Shown: one piece after another, positions 18,631 through 26,520 of the stretch
How the letters are laid out: the number at the start of each line of letters is the position of its first letter
Position numbering within the stretch: position 1 is the stretch's first letter
Assembly (NCBI RefSeq): GCF_039793925.1
Contig: NZ_JBAMME010000003.1
Span: forward strand, 6,682-70,681
Direction of reading: 5' to 3'
Source of the DNA: Thermogutta sp039793925
Lineage (GTDB): Bacteria > Planctomycetota > Planctomycetia > Pirellulales > Thermoguttaceae
Length of the DNA stretch: 64,000 nt
Notes under the pieces: model-generated
What the model saw: only the letters and a program-made list of their open reading frames with translations
What the model was told of the DNA's origin: nothing
Databases searched by the model: none
Translations under genes and position numbers: made by a program

Positions 18631-19062
18631 CCGCACTCCCCTTTCCAAAAATGATTTCCGGATCCAATGCAGCACGCCGAAAACCGGCAACTCTTCGACT
18701 ATGCCCTTCGTGTCGGGGCTGCCGACTCCATTTTCTCCTTGTGCCTGGACAGAATCTATCCAACCTGCCCGAAGATTCTCGATATTGGAGGCAGCAGCGG
18801 CTGCTGCTGGCCCCTCATATAGTTAGGGATGAGCGCTTCCTCGACCTCGAAGAAAACGCCGCGTTTCAAGTTCGCGACACTCGGTTTGGGAGAAGCTGCT
18901 CCATCGTCCCATTTGGCGTTATTCGACTGCCCTATCGCTTGAAACGCGTGTCCCTGGCATAATAACAGACGCGAACACTGGGCGATGTTAGTCCAAGCGA
19001 TATGAAAGACGCACAAGGGTTACTTCATTCCGGCGCCTCGAGACAGCGTTAAGGAGGGACCC
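18631..19062. other. Divergent intergenic spacer
   Basis: About 430 bases between the divergent protease and zinc-ribbon genes. It must hold both promoters, but I find no convincing boxes, repeats or additional gene. Confidence 0.4.
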
Positions 19063-19701
19063 ATGAAATGCCCCAATTGCGGCTCGGACCTTGATCCGCT
19101 CACCGGAGTTTGTCCGCAATGCCAGCGGGTTGAAAATACCGACCAGGCTACCGGGAGAACTCCGGCAAGTGGTGAGGGAACCGAACGGGCACCCAAACGG
19201 GGTGATCCTGATGTTGAATTGTGGAAGGCGTCTTATTCGCCCCGGGGAATGATCGGCACGTGGGTCATTCTGGGGGTCATCACAATCGTCCTCATCGTGG
19301 TGGACATCCTGCTTATCCAAGGCCCGCTGAAGAGCCATGCTGGGTCTCTATGGGGCATCACTCTTGGACTGGTCGCGCTTGCCTGGTTGATTTTTCTGGT
19401 CATTGCCTGGTACCGCAAGGCGACCATCCAGTATCGCTTGACCACTTACCGGTTTTACCATCAAAAAGGTTTTATCTTCCGCACCGTCGATTCAATGGAG
19501 GTCATCGACATTGACGATATCGCCATGCACCAGAATCTTTTGGAACGGTTGGTGGGGGTGGGGCGCGTGATCTTGCGTACGAAAGATCCCTCGGACCCTC
19601 TTCTGGTTTTGCACGGAGTTGCCGATCCGCTTGAAGCCTTCAAGAAAATTGACAAGGCGCGGCGCGACGAACAAATCCGGCGGAGCATCAAGGTCCAATA
19701 G
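19063..19701 (+). CDS. Zinc-ribbon and PH-domain membrane protein
   Basis: A 212-residue membrane protein. The N-terminus has a zinc ribbon, with Cys pairs CPNC (3-6) and CPQC (18-21). Two hydrophobic helices follow (~66-87 and ~98-120), then a bacterial PH domain of the YdbT/DUF304 type: YRLTTYRFYHQKGFIFR, MEVIDIDDIAMHQNLLERL, GVGRVILRT and PLLVLHGVADPLEAF. Such proteins are thought to be structural components of the bacterial membrane. AGGAGGG at 19051-19057 is ideally spaced before ATG 19063. It stands alone between a divergent protease gene and a ThuA gene. Confidence 0.87.
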   Translation: MKCPNCGSDLDPLTGVCPQCQRVENTDQATGRTPASGEGTERAPKRGDPDVELWKASYSPRGMIGTWVILGVITIVLIVVDILLIQGPLKSHAGSLWGITLGLVALAWLIFLVIAWYRKATIQYRLTTYRFYHQKGFIFRTVDSMEVIDIDDIAMHQNLLERLVGVGRVILRTKDPSDPLLVLHGVADPLEAFKKIDKARRDEQIRRSIKVQ

Positions 19702-19839
19702 CCGGGACCGGGAACCCACCACAGTGGGCGGGTTGAACCGTCCAAGGGATTGCCTTCGTTTCCCTGATTGCTACACTGAACGCACCCTGGAACCTAAGGA
19801 AACGGCAAGTTGTTAATCACTGTTGATGGAGGACACCCC

Positions 19840-20733
19840 ATGAGACGACGCACCTTTTTGACCTACGCCGCCACCATCCTCGCCAGCTTCGTGAGCATCG
19901 GAATTGCGGCAAGCGGGGTCGTGGCAGCCCCGTACAAGGCGCTCATTGTCACCGGTCAAAATGCCCACGACTGGAAAGGCACCACGCCCGTTCTGGTCAA
20001 ACTGCTGGAGGAAACCGGGCTATTTACGGTGGAAGTGGCGCAGTCTCCGGCCAAGGGAGAGGACATGAGCGGCTTCAAACCCGATTTCCAAAAATTCGAT
20101 GTGGTGGTGCTCAATTACCAGGGGGATCCCTGGCCGGAGCAAACCAAAAAAGCCTTCGTGGATTACGTCAAAAATGGTGGCGGCGTGGTTGTTTATCACT
20201 TTGCCTGTGCAGCCTTTCCGGATTGGCCGGAATATAACGAGATTATCGGGCTCGGCGGATGGGGAGGCCGAAACGAAAAATGGGGACCGTATGTCCGCTG
20301 GCGGGATGGTCGGTGCGTCTTCGATTACAGTCCGGGTCGCGGCGGCGGTCATGGCCCGATGCAGCCCTTCGCCATTGATGTCCGCTATCCCGAACATCCC
20401 ATCATGCAGGGCTTACCGCCGCGGTTCATGCATGTCCCCGATGAGCTCTACGGTTGGCTCCGCGGTCCGGCTAAGAACCTCACCGTGCTAGCCACGGCCT
20501 TCGCCCCCAAAGACAAAGGCGGCTCCGATGAACATGAGCCGATCTTCTTCACCGTTCAGTATGGCAAGGGACGAGTCTTCTTCAATGCCCTCGGCCACAC
20601 AGCGGAACAGCTCAAAAGTGTGGCGTTTATCGTGACTTACCAGCGCGGTGCGGAATGGGCGGCGTCCGGTAAAGTGACCCAACCAGTGCCTGCAGATTTC
20701 CCCACGGCCGACCAGGCCCGAACCCGAGATTGA
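19840..20733 (+). CDS. ThuA-like protein, Tat-type signal
   Basis: A 297-residue secreted protein of the ThuA (trehalose-utilisation-like) glutamine-amidotransferase-like fold. The first residues RRRTFL plus a hydrophobic run resemble a twin-arginine signal. Family features are KALIVTGQNAHDWKGTTPVL, FDVVVLNYQGDPWPEQT, KKAFVDYVKNGGGVVVYHFA, DELYGWLRG and GKGRVFFNALGH. The precise substrate is unknown; in planctomycetes the family often sits with sugar dehydrogenases or DUF1080 proteins, which are absent here. ATG 19840 is preceded by GGAGG at 19829-19833. A clear terminator follows at 20801-20843. Confidence 0.87.
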   Translation: MRRRTFLTYAATILASFVSIGIAASGVVAAPYKALIVTGQNAHDWKGTTPVLVKLLEETGLFTVEVAQSPAKGEDMSGFKPDFQKFDVVVLNYQGDPWPEQTKKAFVDYVKNGGGVVVYHFACAAFPDWPEYNEIIGLGGWGGRNEKWGPYVRWRDGRCVFDYSPGRGGGHGPMQPFAIDVRYPEHPIMQGLPPRFMHVPDELYGWLRGPAKNLTVLATAFAPKDKGGSDEHEPIFFTVQYGKGRVFFNALGHTAEQLKSVAFIVTYQRGAEWAASGKVTQPVPADFPTADQARTRD

Positions 20734-20800
20734 AAGCACCGGCTACGAGTGGAAAACTGAGTCGGGGGCAGCCGGCCCGCTGGTAAACAGTGTTGTCCAT

Positions 20801-20843
20801 GGGCAGAGTCAACCGCTGGATTGCTCTGCCCGTTTTGTTTTTT
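20801..20843 (+). terminator. Rho-independent terminator
   Basis: GGGCAGAG at 20801-20808 and CTCTGCCC at 20824-20831 form an 8-bp stem around a 15-base loop, followed at once by GTTTTGTTTTTT. It lies about 68 bases after the ThuA gene stop. Confidence 0.8.
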
Positions 20844-20930
20844 GGCTTTGCTCCCCCGCAGCAGAATTTCGCGGCTCCCTATCGGACTACCGTGGCCGAC
20901 TGTGTTTCGCGAAACCAACTCAGGTCAGCA

Positions 20931-20986
20931 CGGGCACGACAAGCACGTCCCACCGAGCACCCAGGGGGACCTGGCTGGCCAGTCCG
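20931..20986. repeat. ACAAG-loop hairpin repeat, copy B
   Basis: GGG-C-ACG, ACAAGCA loop, CGT-CCC at 20932-20951, followed by a second stem GGAC-C-TGG/CCA-GTCC at 20967-20985. The order and spacing resemble copy A at 10596-10659 but with more mismatches. Confidence 0.5.
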
Positions 20987-21103
20987 CAATTCTAAACTTT
21001 ATCGCTCGTCTTTTGGGAAGCCCTTTTTCCGATCCTCGCAGTACGTCCCGTCCCTCGCACCGGACACGCAGAACGCAAAGTAATTCCCGCTCACGGGCGG
21101 TCC

Positions 21104-21133
21104 TTGTGCAAATTATCCTCATCCTGGTATACT
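21104..21133 (+). promoter_or_regulatory. Probable sigma-70 promoter
   Basis: TTGTGC at 21104-21109 and TATACT at 21128-21133 are 18 bases apart. It lies about 95 bases upstream of the small basic-protein gene. Confidence 0.5.
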
Positions 21134-21228
21134 CAATTCCGATAATCTGAAGTTTCGTGATAGGGCACGAACAGCGCGTGCCGGTGGTGGTTTCCAAGGT
21201 CATTTTTCAGGTTGAGTGGGAGTCGAGC

Positions 21229-21318
21229 GTGGGGACAAAAAAAACTGGTAAAGGGCGTCGCAAGATCGGTAGCAAAAAGCGGCGGATGCGCTCCAAAATC
21301 CGACATCGGAAGAAGTGA
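21229..21318 (+). CDS. 29-aa basic protein
   Basis: A very short gene: GTG start at 21229, stop TGA at 21316-21318. The product is almost entirely Lys/Arg/Gly/Ser with a core KKRRMRSKIRHRKK, composition like a ribosome-associated or nucleic-acid-binding peptide. GGGAG just upstream gives it a plausible ribosome site, and a TATACT promoter lies ~95 bases away. I recall short basic proteins of this kind in planctomycetes, but no function is known. It was judged real because of the ribosome site, promoter and coherent basic composition. Confidence 0.6.
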   Translation: MGTKKTGKGRRKIGSKKRRMRSKIRHRKK

Positions 21319-21566
21319 ATCTGTTGGATCCGCATGCGTCGGGAATTTGGTCACGCGAATTCCCGGCCTCTGTCGATAGGCAGTGTTCCGGCTGCCTTTG
21401 TATTAAGTACTTTCTGGACCGTTCACCGCGCCCAAAGTGCGCGCTTTTCTCTGCGCTCCGTCGATACTTGACAAACAAGACTCTTTTCCCTGTAATGTGC
21501 TTCGACACCGATCTGGTCAAATCCCAGCTCTAACGAGGCGACTATCCCGCGGGTTGGGGTCGGCGC

Positions 21567-24191
21567 ATGAAGTACGTTGTTTTTGAGGCCATCTGTTTGA
21601 CTGTGACGGCTTGGAATGCAGTGGTTTTGGCGGAGTCGCCCAAACTTCTGTGGGAGGTCGCCCCTTTTGAAGCGGATATCACCATCCCTATCGGCCATGC
21701 TTGCATGGGAGGCGGGGTTGCCAACGCCAGGGAAATTGTCGATCCACTCTATGCCAAAGGTTTTGTGCTGCGGCCGCGCGGAACTGTTCTGCCCAACCAA
21801 GAAGAGCCTGGTCCCATTCCTGTAGGCAAGCGGGAGGCATTTCCCATCGTGGTACTGGCCCTTGATTGGTGCCAGCTTAACAACGAGGCGGATTTTCGAT
21901 TTCGGGAAGCCTTGGCCGAGGCGGCGGGCACCACACGGCAGCGGATCCTTCTAGCGTGCGTTCATCAGCACGATGCCCCGATCTTCGATCTGAGGGCTCA
22001 AGTGTTGCTCGATGAGCAGGGGCTCACGGGATGGCTCTGTGATCCCAAGTTTTTCGAGGAAGCGCTCGCCCGGGTCGTCGCAGCCTTGAAAGAAGCTTTG
22101 AAGAACCCACGTCCTGTCACACATATCGGATTGGGCCAGGCGAGAGTGGAAAAGATTGCCTCCAATCGCAAAATCATAACCGCCGAGGGACGCATCCACT
22201 GGAGTCGCAGCAGTGCCAGTGGAGCCACGTATGGCGATTACCCAGAGGGTGACATCGACCCGTGGTTGAAAACAATCAGCCTGTGGAATAACGATGAGCC
22301 CATTGTGGCCTGGAGCAGTTATGCCGTTCACCCCATGAGCTACTACGGGCAGGGACAAGTCTCCGCGGATTTTCCGGGCATGGCCCGGGCCAAACGCCAG
22401 GCAGATGATCCCCGGGTCATGCAAATTTATTTCACAGGATGCGCGGGGGACACCACGGCTGGGAAGTATAATACAGGCGATCCGGGCAACCGACCTGTGC
22501 TCGCTGACCGGCTCTACCGGGCGATGCTGGAAGCCTGGCAGAGCACGCAGCGCTATCCACTGGAATCGGTGGTTTGCCGGCATGCTGATCTTTATTTGCC
22601 GCCGCGAGACGAAGGGGACTTCACCCTAGAGCGAATGCGGGCCATCCTTGGAAACGAAAAGGAAAAACGCTGGCGGCGGATCTCCGCGGCCCTCGGACTG
22701 AGCTGGCGCGAGCGTGTGGCAGCGGGCAAACCCATCGAGGTACCTTGTCTGGATTTCAACAATGGTCAGGCGTTTTTTGGTGTTCTTCCCGCCGAAACCT
22801 TCGTGGGTTACCAGTTGATGGCCCAGCAATTGCGTCCTGACGCCTTCGTAATGCTGGCCGGTTTTGGTGACGGGGCCCCAGGCTACATCCCAACCGACGC
22901 GTGTTGGAAGGAGGGCTACAACGACGATTACTGCTGGGTGGCGCCCATGACGGACGCCCTCTTCCGGGATCTCCTGGCACAAGTCTTGAATTTACCTGAA
23001 GGAAGTGGCTGCCCGAAAATCAGCCCAACCGACAAAATGGGCCCAACAAACGCACGCTCATGCCCGTCATGCATTCGCCGGGAAGTCATTTATCAGGAGC
23101 TTTCCCCAGATTATTTATGGTTTCATCCGCGCGTGGTGGCTATCCCTGGACTAGGCCGAAATGGAAACCCGCGGCTTGTTCTCACACTCCAGAAGCATTT
23201 GCGGGTATCTGATTTTTACTCCGGGCTGTACTACATGGTGTCCGACGATCTTGGCCGATCGTGGCGGGGGCCTATTCAAATTCCTCAGCTCGATTGGAAA
23301 CCCCAACCCGACGGCAGCACCTTCGCAGTAGCTGACGTCACCCCGGGCTATCACCCGCCGACGGGCAAAGTCTTAGCTCTTGGAGCCTATGTCTACTACG
23401 ACCAGCAAGGCCATCAGCTCCATGATCGACCGCGATTCTCGCAAACGGCCTATGCGATATACGACCCACAAACAGACGACTGGTCGGGATGGCATCTCCT
23501 AGAATTTCCCGATGATAAAAAGTTTAATCTGGCACGGAACGCCTGTTCTCAATGGCTGGTCGAGCCAGATGGAACTTTGCTTATTCCGGTATATTTCGCA
23601 GAAAACTACGGAGTCATGGCGACCGCGGTGTTTCGTTGCCAGTTTGACGGCCACAAGTTGCGCATTTTCGAGCAAGGTGACGAATTGCATCTCAACCAGG
23701 TCCGTGGTTTGGTGGAACCATCAATCATTCGCTGCGGAAATTGGTATTTTCTAACTCTGAGGAATGACCTCCGTGGATATGTCACCCGTAGCACGGACGG
23801 ACTTCACTGGGAACCTATTCGCCCCTGGCTATTCGATGATGGACAAGAGCTGGGTAGTTACGACACCCAGCAACATTGGATTAGTCATGGGGACCGGCTT
23901 TACCTGATCTATACGCGCCGAGGAGCGATGAATGATCACGTTCCGCGGCACCGTGCGCCGCTCTTCATGGCGGAAGTGGACCAGAACAACCTCTGCGTGC
24001 TTCGTGCCACGGAGCGGGTGGTGCTGCCAGAGCGCGGAAGCATGATGGGGAATTTTGGCGCCGCGACCATCACACCGGAAGAGGCCTGGGTCACCGTTGG
24101 CGAGTATACTGCGCTCTCGTCTCCCGAGGTTCGCCCCAATCCGAAGGGAGGTGATGGAAGCGTCCTCCTCGGCCGCATCTGTTGGGACTGA
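21567..24191 (+). CDS. Ceramidase-like/sialidase-like fusion protein
   Basis: An 874-residue secreted protein with two enzyme-like halves. Residues ~1-25 are a signal peptide. Residues ~30-480 resemble the neutral/alkaline ceramidase N-terminal domain: IPIGHACMGGG, the histidine-rich CVHQHDAPIFD, YAVHPMSYYGQGQVSADFPGMARA and FTGCAGDTTAGKYNT. Residues ~510-874 look like a sialidase/BNR beta-propeller, with Asp-box-like SDDLGRSW and STDGLHW and FHPRVVAIPGLG. Joining an amidohydrolase for sphingolipids to a glycosidase-type propeller is unusual; gangliosides would be a possible shared substrate, but that is inference. The propeller's catalytic residues were not verified. ATG 21567 has no strong ribosome site. 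Confidence 0.78.
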   Translation: MKYVVFEAICLTVTAWNAVVLAESPKLLWEVAPFEADITIPIGHACMGGGVANAREIVDPLYAKGFVLRPRGTVLPNQEEPGPIPVGKREAFPIVVLALDWCQLNNEADFRFREALAEAAGTTRQRILLACVHQHDAPIFDLRAQVLLDEQGLTGWLCDPKFFEEALARVVAALKEALKNPRPVTHIGLGQARVEKIASNRKIITAEGRIHWSRSSASGATYGDYPEGDIDPWLKTISLWNNDEPIVAWSSYAVHPMSYYGQGQVSADFPGMARAKRQADDPRVMQIYFTGCAGDTTAGKYNTGDPGNRPVLADRLYRAMLEAWQSTQRYPLESVVCRHADLYLPPRDEGDFTLERMRAILGNEKEKRWRRISAALGLSWRERVAAGKPIEVPCLDFNNGQAFFGVLPAETFVGYQLMAQQLRPDAFVMLAGFGDGAPGYIPTDACWKEGYNDDYCWVAPMTDALFRDLLAQVLNLPEGSGCPKISPTDKMGPTNARSCPSCIRREVIYQELSPDYLWFHPRVVAIPGLGRNGNPRLVLTLQKHLRVSDFYSGLYYMVSDDLGRSWRGPIQIPQLDWKPQPDGSTFAVADVTPGYHPPTGKVLALGAYVYYDQQGHQLHDRPRFSQTAYAIYDPQTDDWSGWHLLEFPDDKKFNLARNACSQWLVEPDGTLLIPVYFAENYGVMATAVFRCQFDGHKLRIFEQGDELHLNQVRGLVEPSIIRCGNWYFLTLRNDLRGYVTRSTDGLHWEPIRPWLFDDGQELGSYDTQQHWISHGDRLYLIYTRRGAMNDHVPRHRAPLFMAEVDQNNLCVLRATERVVLPERGSMMGNFGAATITPEEAWVTVGEYTALSSPEVRPNPKGGDGSVLLGRICWD

Positions 24192-24729
24192 TTTACCACG
24201 CGCCGGCTGAGAAGATTTGGTGAGAACTTGGCGTTTGACCTCCTGTCCCGAATTACCACGACTTTCTCGGAAGAGGAGTGGTCCGCAAAATTGGAGAGCC
24301 GGATCAAAACTCCAAGATGAAGGATCGCTAATGCTGCGAACCGAGGACCAGAAAAAAGTAATGCTTCAGGATGCCACTTGGTTTGGATGGAAACGCTGTG
24401 GTTGACGAAACGTTCTCATTTCGGCATGCAAGCAAAAATCGTTGGTTCAGGATTTCGTTAGTCCCCTGCGTCTTTCTCCCGCAGAGCGTCCCCCGGCGCA
24501 ACCGACTCAATCTTCCCAGATCTTTCCGATCAGCTCCGCGAGCGAGAGCAGAATCCCTGAACGGATGCCGCCACGACAGGTCTTTCAATAGGATTCATTT
24601 ACCCAGCGCCGCCCGCCTGCAGAAAATCGGCGGGGACATCTGTTGAAGGTCTTTTCCGTGGAAAACATTTGAGCCATCCTACCTCCCCCAATTACAATCG
24701 AAGTAACCGCGGAACCGGATGGTGGGAGC
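24192..24729. other. Intergenic region
   Basis: About 540 bases between the ceramidase-like gene and the HEAT/TPR gene. Short open frames are present but none has a ribosome site, a recognisable motif or convincing codon usage. I see no repeat or RNA gene. Confidence 0.4.
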
Positions 24730-25473
24730 TTGTCCGAACCATTTGCGGGAAGCGGTTCAGGACCTATTTCTTTAGCGGAAAAATCGGCTGCGAATTTGAG
24801 GAGACAGCTCGTGTCCCGCAATGTGCCGCGAACAGCTCTTCTGGGAGCGTTTTACGAGGACTACCTGAAACATCTGGACACTGCCCGATTCGTGGCGGAC
24901 GTCAACTCGCGCTACATGCAGGGCACGCTCCAGCGATTGCTGGAACATCCGTTGTGTGACCTTCGTCGGGCAGCAGCCCTGGCGCTGGGGTACGTCGGTG
25001 ATTATGCATCTAACGCAGCTTTGGGACGGGCCCTCAACGATCGCGATCCCACCGTTCGATTGCTGGCTGAAACGAGTATCCGAAAAGTTTGGCTGCGCTA
25101 CGGAACAGAAGCTCAGCAAAAACAGCTCAGCATCATCATTCGCCTCAACGCAGCGCGGCGTTATCGCGACGCCCTTGCCCGGGCTCATCGCCTATTGGAA
25201 GAAATCGATGACTTTGCGGAGGTGTATAACCAGCGGGCGGTGGCGTATTACGGTCTTGGAGAGCATGCCGAGGCCATTCAGGATTGTCGGACCACCCTGG
25301 AACTGAATCCCTACCACTTCGCGGCAGCGGCGGGGATGGGCCAGGCGTACCTGGAATTGCGGGATCCGATCGCCGCACTGGAGGCGTTTCGCCGGGCATT
25401 ACGACTCAATCCCGATCTCCACGCCGTTCGAATCCAGGTGGCCAAGCTGGAACGCCTCATCGAAGATGTGTGA
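24730..25473 (+). CDS. HEAT/TPR repeat protein
   Basis: A 247-residue soluble protein of helical repeats. Residues ~70-120 look like a HEAT unit (LCDLRRAAALALGYVGDYASN, DPTVRLLAETSIRKVW) and residues ~135-240 like TPRs (AEVYNQRAVAYYGLGEHAEAI, AIQDCRTTLELNPYHFAAA, ALEAFRRALRLNPDL). It is presumably a scaffold protein; no partner is evident. The start is TTG 24730, with GGGAG at 24724-24728 just before it. An in-frame GTG about 27 codons later is the main alternative. The next gene is convergent, 12 bases away. Confidence 0.75.
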   Translation: MSEPFAGSGSGPISLAEKSAANLRRQLVSRNVPRTALLGAFYEDYLKHLDTARFVADVNSRYMQGTLQRLLEHPLCDLRRAAALALGYVGDYASNAALGRALNDRDPTVRLLAETSIRKVWLRYGTEAQQKQLSIIIRLNAARRYRDALARAHRLLEEIDDFAEVYNQRAVAYYGLGEHAEAIQDCRTTLELNPYHFAAAAGMGQAYLELRDPIAALEAFRRALRLNPDLHAVRIQVAKLERLIEDV

Positions 25474-25485
25474 TCCCCTGCTGTT

Positions 25486-26022
25486 TCAAGCGGCACGGCG
25501 GCGGACGGCGGCATCCGCCCGGCGCATGGCTTCTTCTTTCGAGACCACGGCCCAGCGGGATCTCTGGCTATCGCTCCACTCCATAAGGACCCTCCCCGAT
25601 TCACTGAGCATCCGCGGAATATAAAACCAGAGCCGATCGTTCGGCCGCAGCACTTCCGGACGCCACAGGAGGACCACATCGATATCCGCCACGTGATTCG
25701 CCCAACGGGGAAGAACCTCGCTCAGGCGCCCTGGGAGCAGCACCACTTCTGTGTCCAATTCGCGGAGCGACCGATAGACCTGCTTGACCGGCGGGCCGCC
25801 AGCCTCCTCAAATCTGCTGATTCCCACGTACCTGAACCGGCATTGCGGGACCGCATGGCGAACGACACGAACTAACAATTCAGTTCGCCTAAGATCAAGG
25901 CTTCCGACTTCCAGGAGCGATCGCGGCGGCGTTTCGTGAAGCGTTTGGTAGAGCGTGCGAAGATGAACCGGTTGCACAAAATAGAGGAGCCACCACAAGC
26001 GAAATTGCGACAGCTCGGCCAA
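25486..26022 (-). CDS. Methyltransferase-like conserved protein
   Basis: A 178-residue protein that resembles a class I SAM-binding fold: SLLEVGSLDLRRTELL looks like motif I of a methyltransferase, then CRFRYVGISRFEE and the acidic VADIDVVLLWRPEVL. Catalytic motifs cannot be assigned, and a methyl acceptor is not evident. The start is TTG 26022, supported by AGGAGG immediately upstream; no ATG fits as well. It is convergent with the HEAT/TPR gene. Confidence 0.6.
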   Translation of the reverse strand: MAELSQFRLWWLLYFVQPVHLRTLYQTLHETPPRSLLEVGSLDLRRTELLVRVVRHAVPQCRFRYVGISRFEEAGGPPVKQVYRSLRELDTEVVLLPGRLSEVLPRWANHVADIDVVLLWRPEVLRPNDRLWFYIPRMLSESGRVLMEWSDSQRSRWAVVSKEEAMRRADAAVRRRAA

Positions 26023-26520
26023 GGGAACCTCCTGTTCCGCCTCAGCACCGACTGGTCAAGTCAATCCTTCTTTTTAGCAAGACCACAAGGCCCTAGAAAA
26101 GTGATTCGGACAACCCTGTCACAAAACTCGAAGAAACGCCGAGAAATCTCGTCCGTGTTGAACCACATTTCGAAATACCCGCAAGGAAGTCACGGTGGAG
26201 ACTCTTCTTGCCGGGTGCCGATAAGAGAACAGGGAGAAAACTTGCCTTTTTGTGTGGTAAGATGCGCAAAAAATAAAGATTTAATCGGCGAGCGCAACTG
26301 AGAAAAGTTTTGTCGAGACGGTACGGTGGACCGGGCGAAGACCTGTAATGGTGTCTTGTGTTCGCCAAACAAATCCTGGTCTCCTCGACCCAGGACCTGG
26401 AGAAGGCCACCAACCTGGTGGCTCTCGTTGAGGCGAACGGTGATGCCAGGGCAAAGGCTGGGAAGCCGACAGAAGTATCATCATGTAGCACTCTGTTTGC
26501 GGACCTAAGGAAGGGACCCC
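26023..26520. other. Intergenic region
   Basis: About 500 bases upstream of the large membrane-anchored gene, AT-rich around 26230-26290. I see no supported gene, repeat or promoter pair with both boxes. Confidence 0.35.

Larger units (their letters stand above)
20734..21228. other. Intergenic region with terminator, repeat and promoter
   Basis: Between the ThuA gene and a tiny basic gene. It contains the rho-independent terminator (20801-20843), hairpin repeat copy B (20931-20986) and the promoter at 21104-21133. No other gene is supported. Confidence 0.6.
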
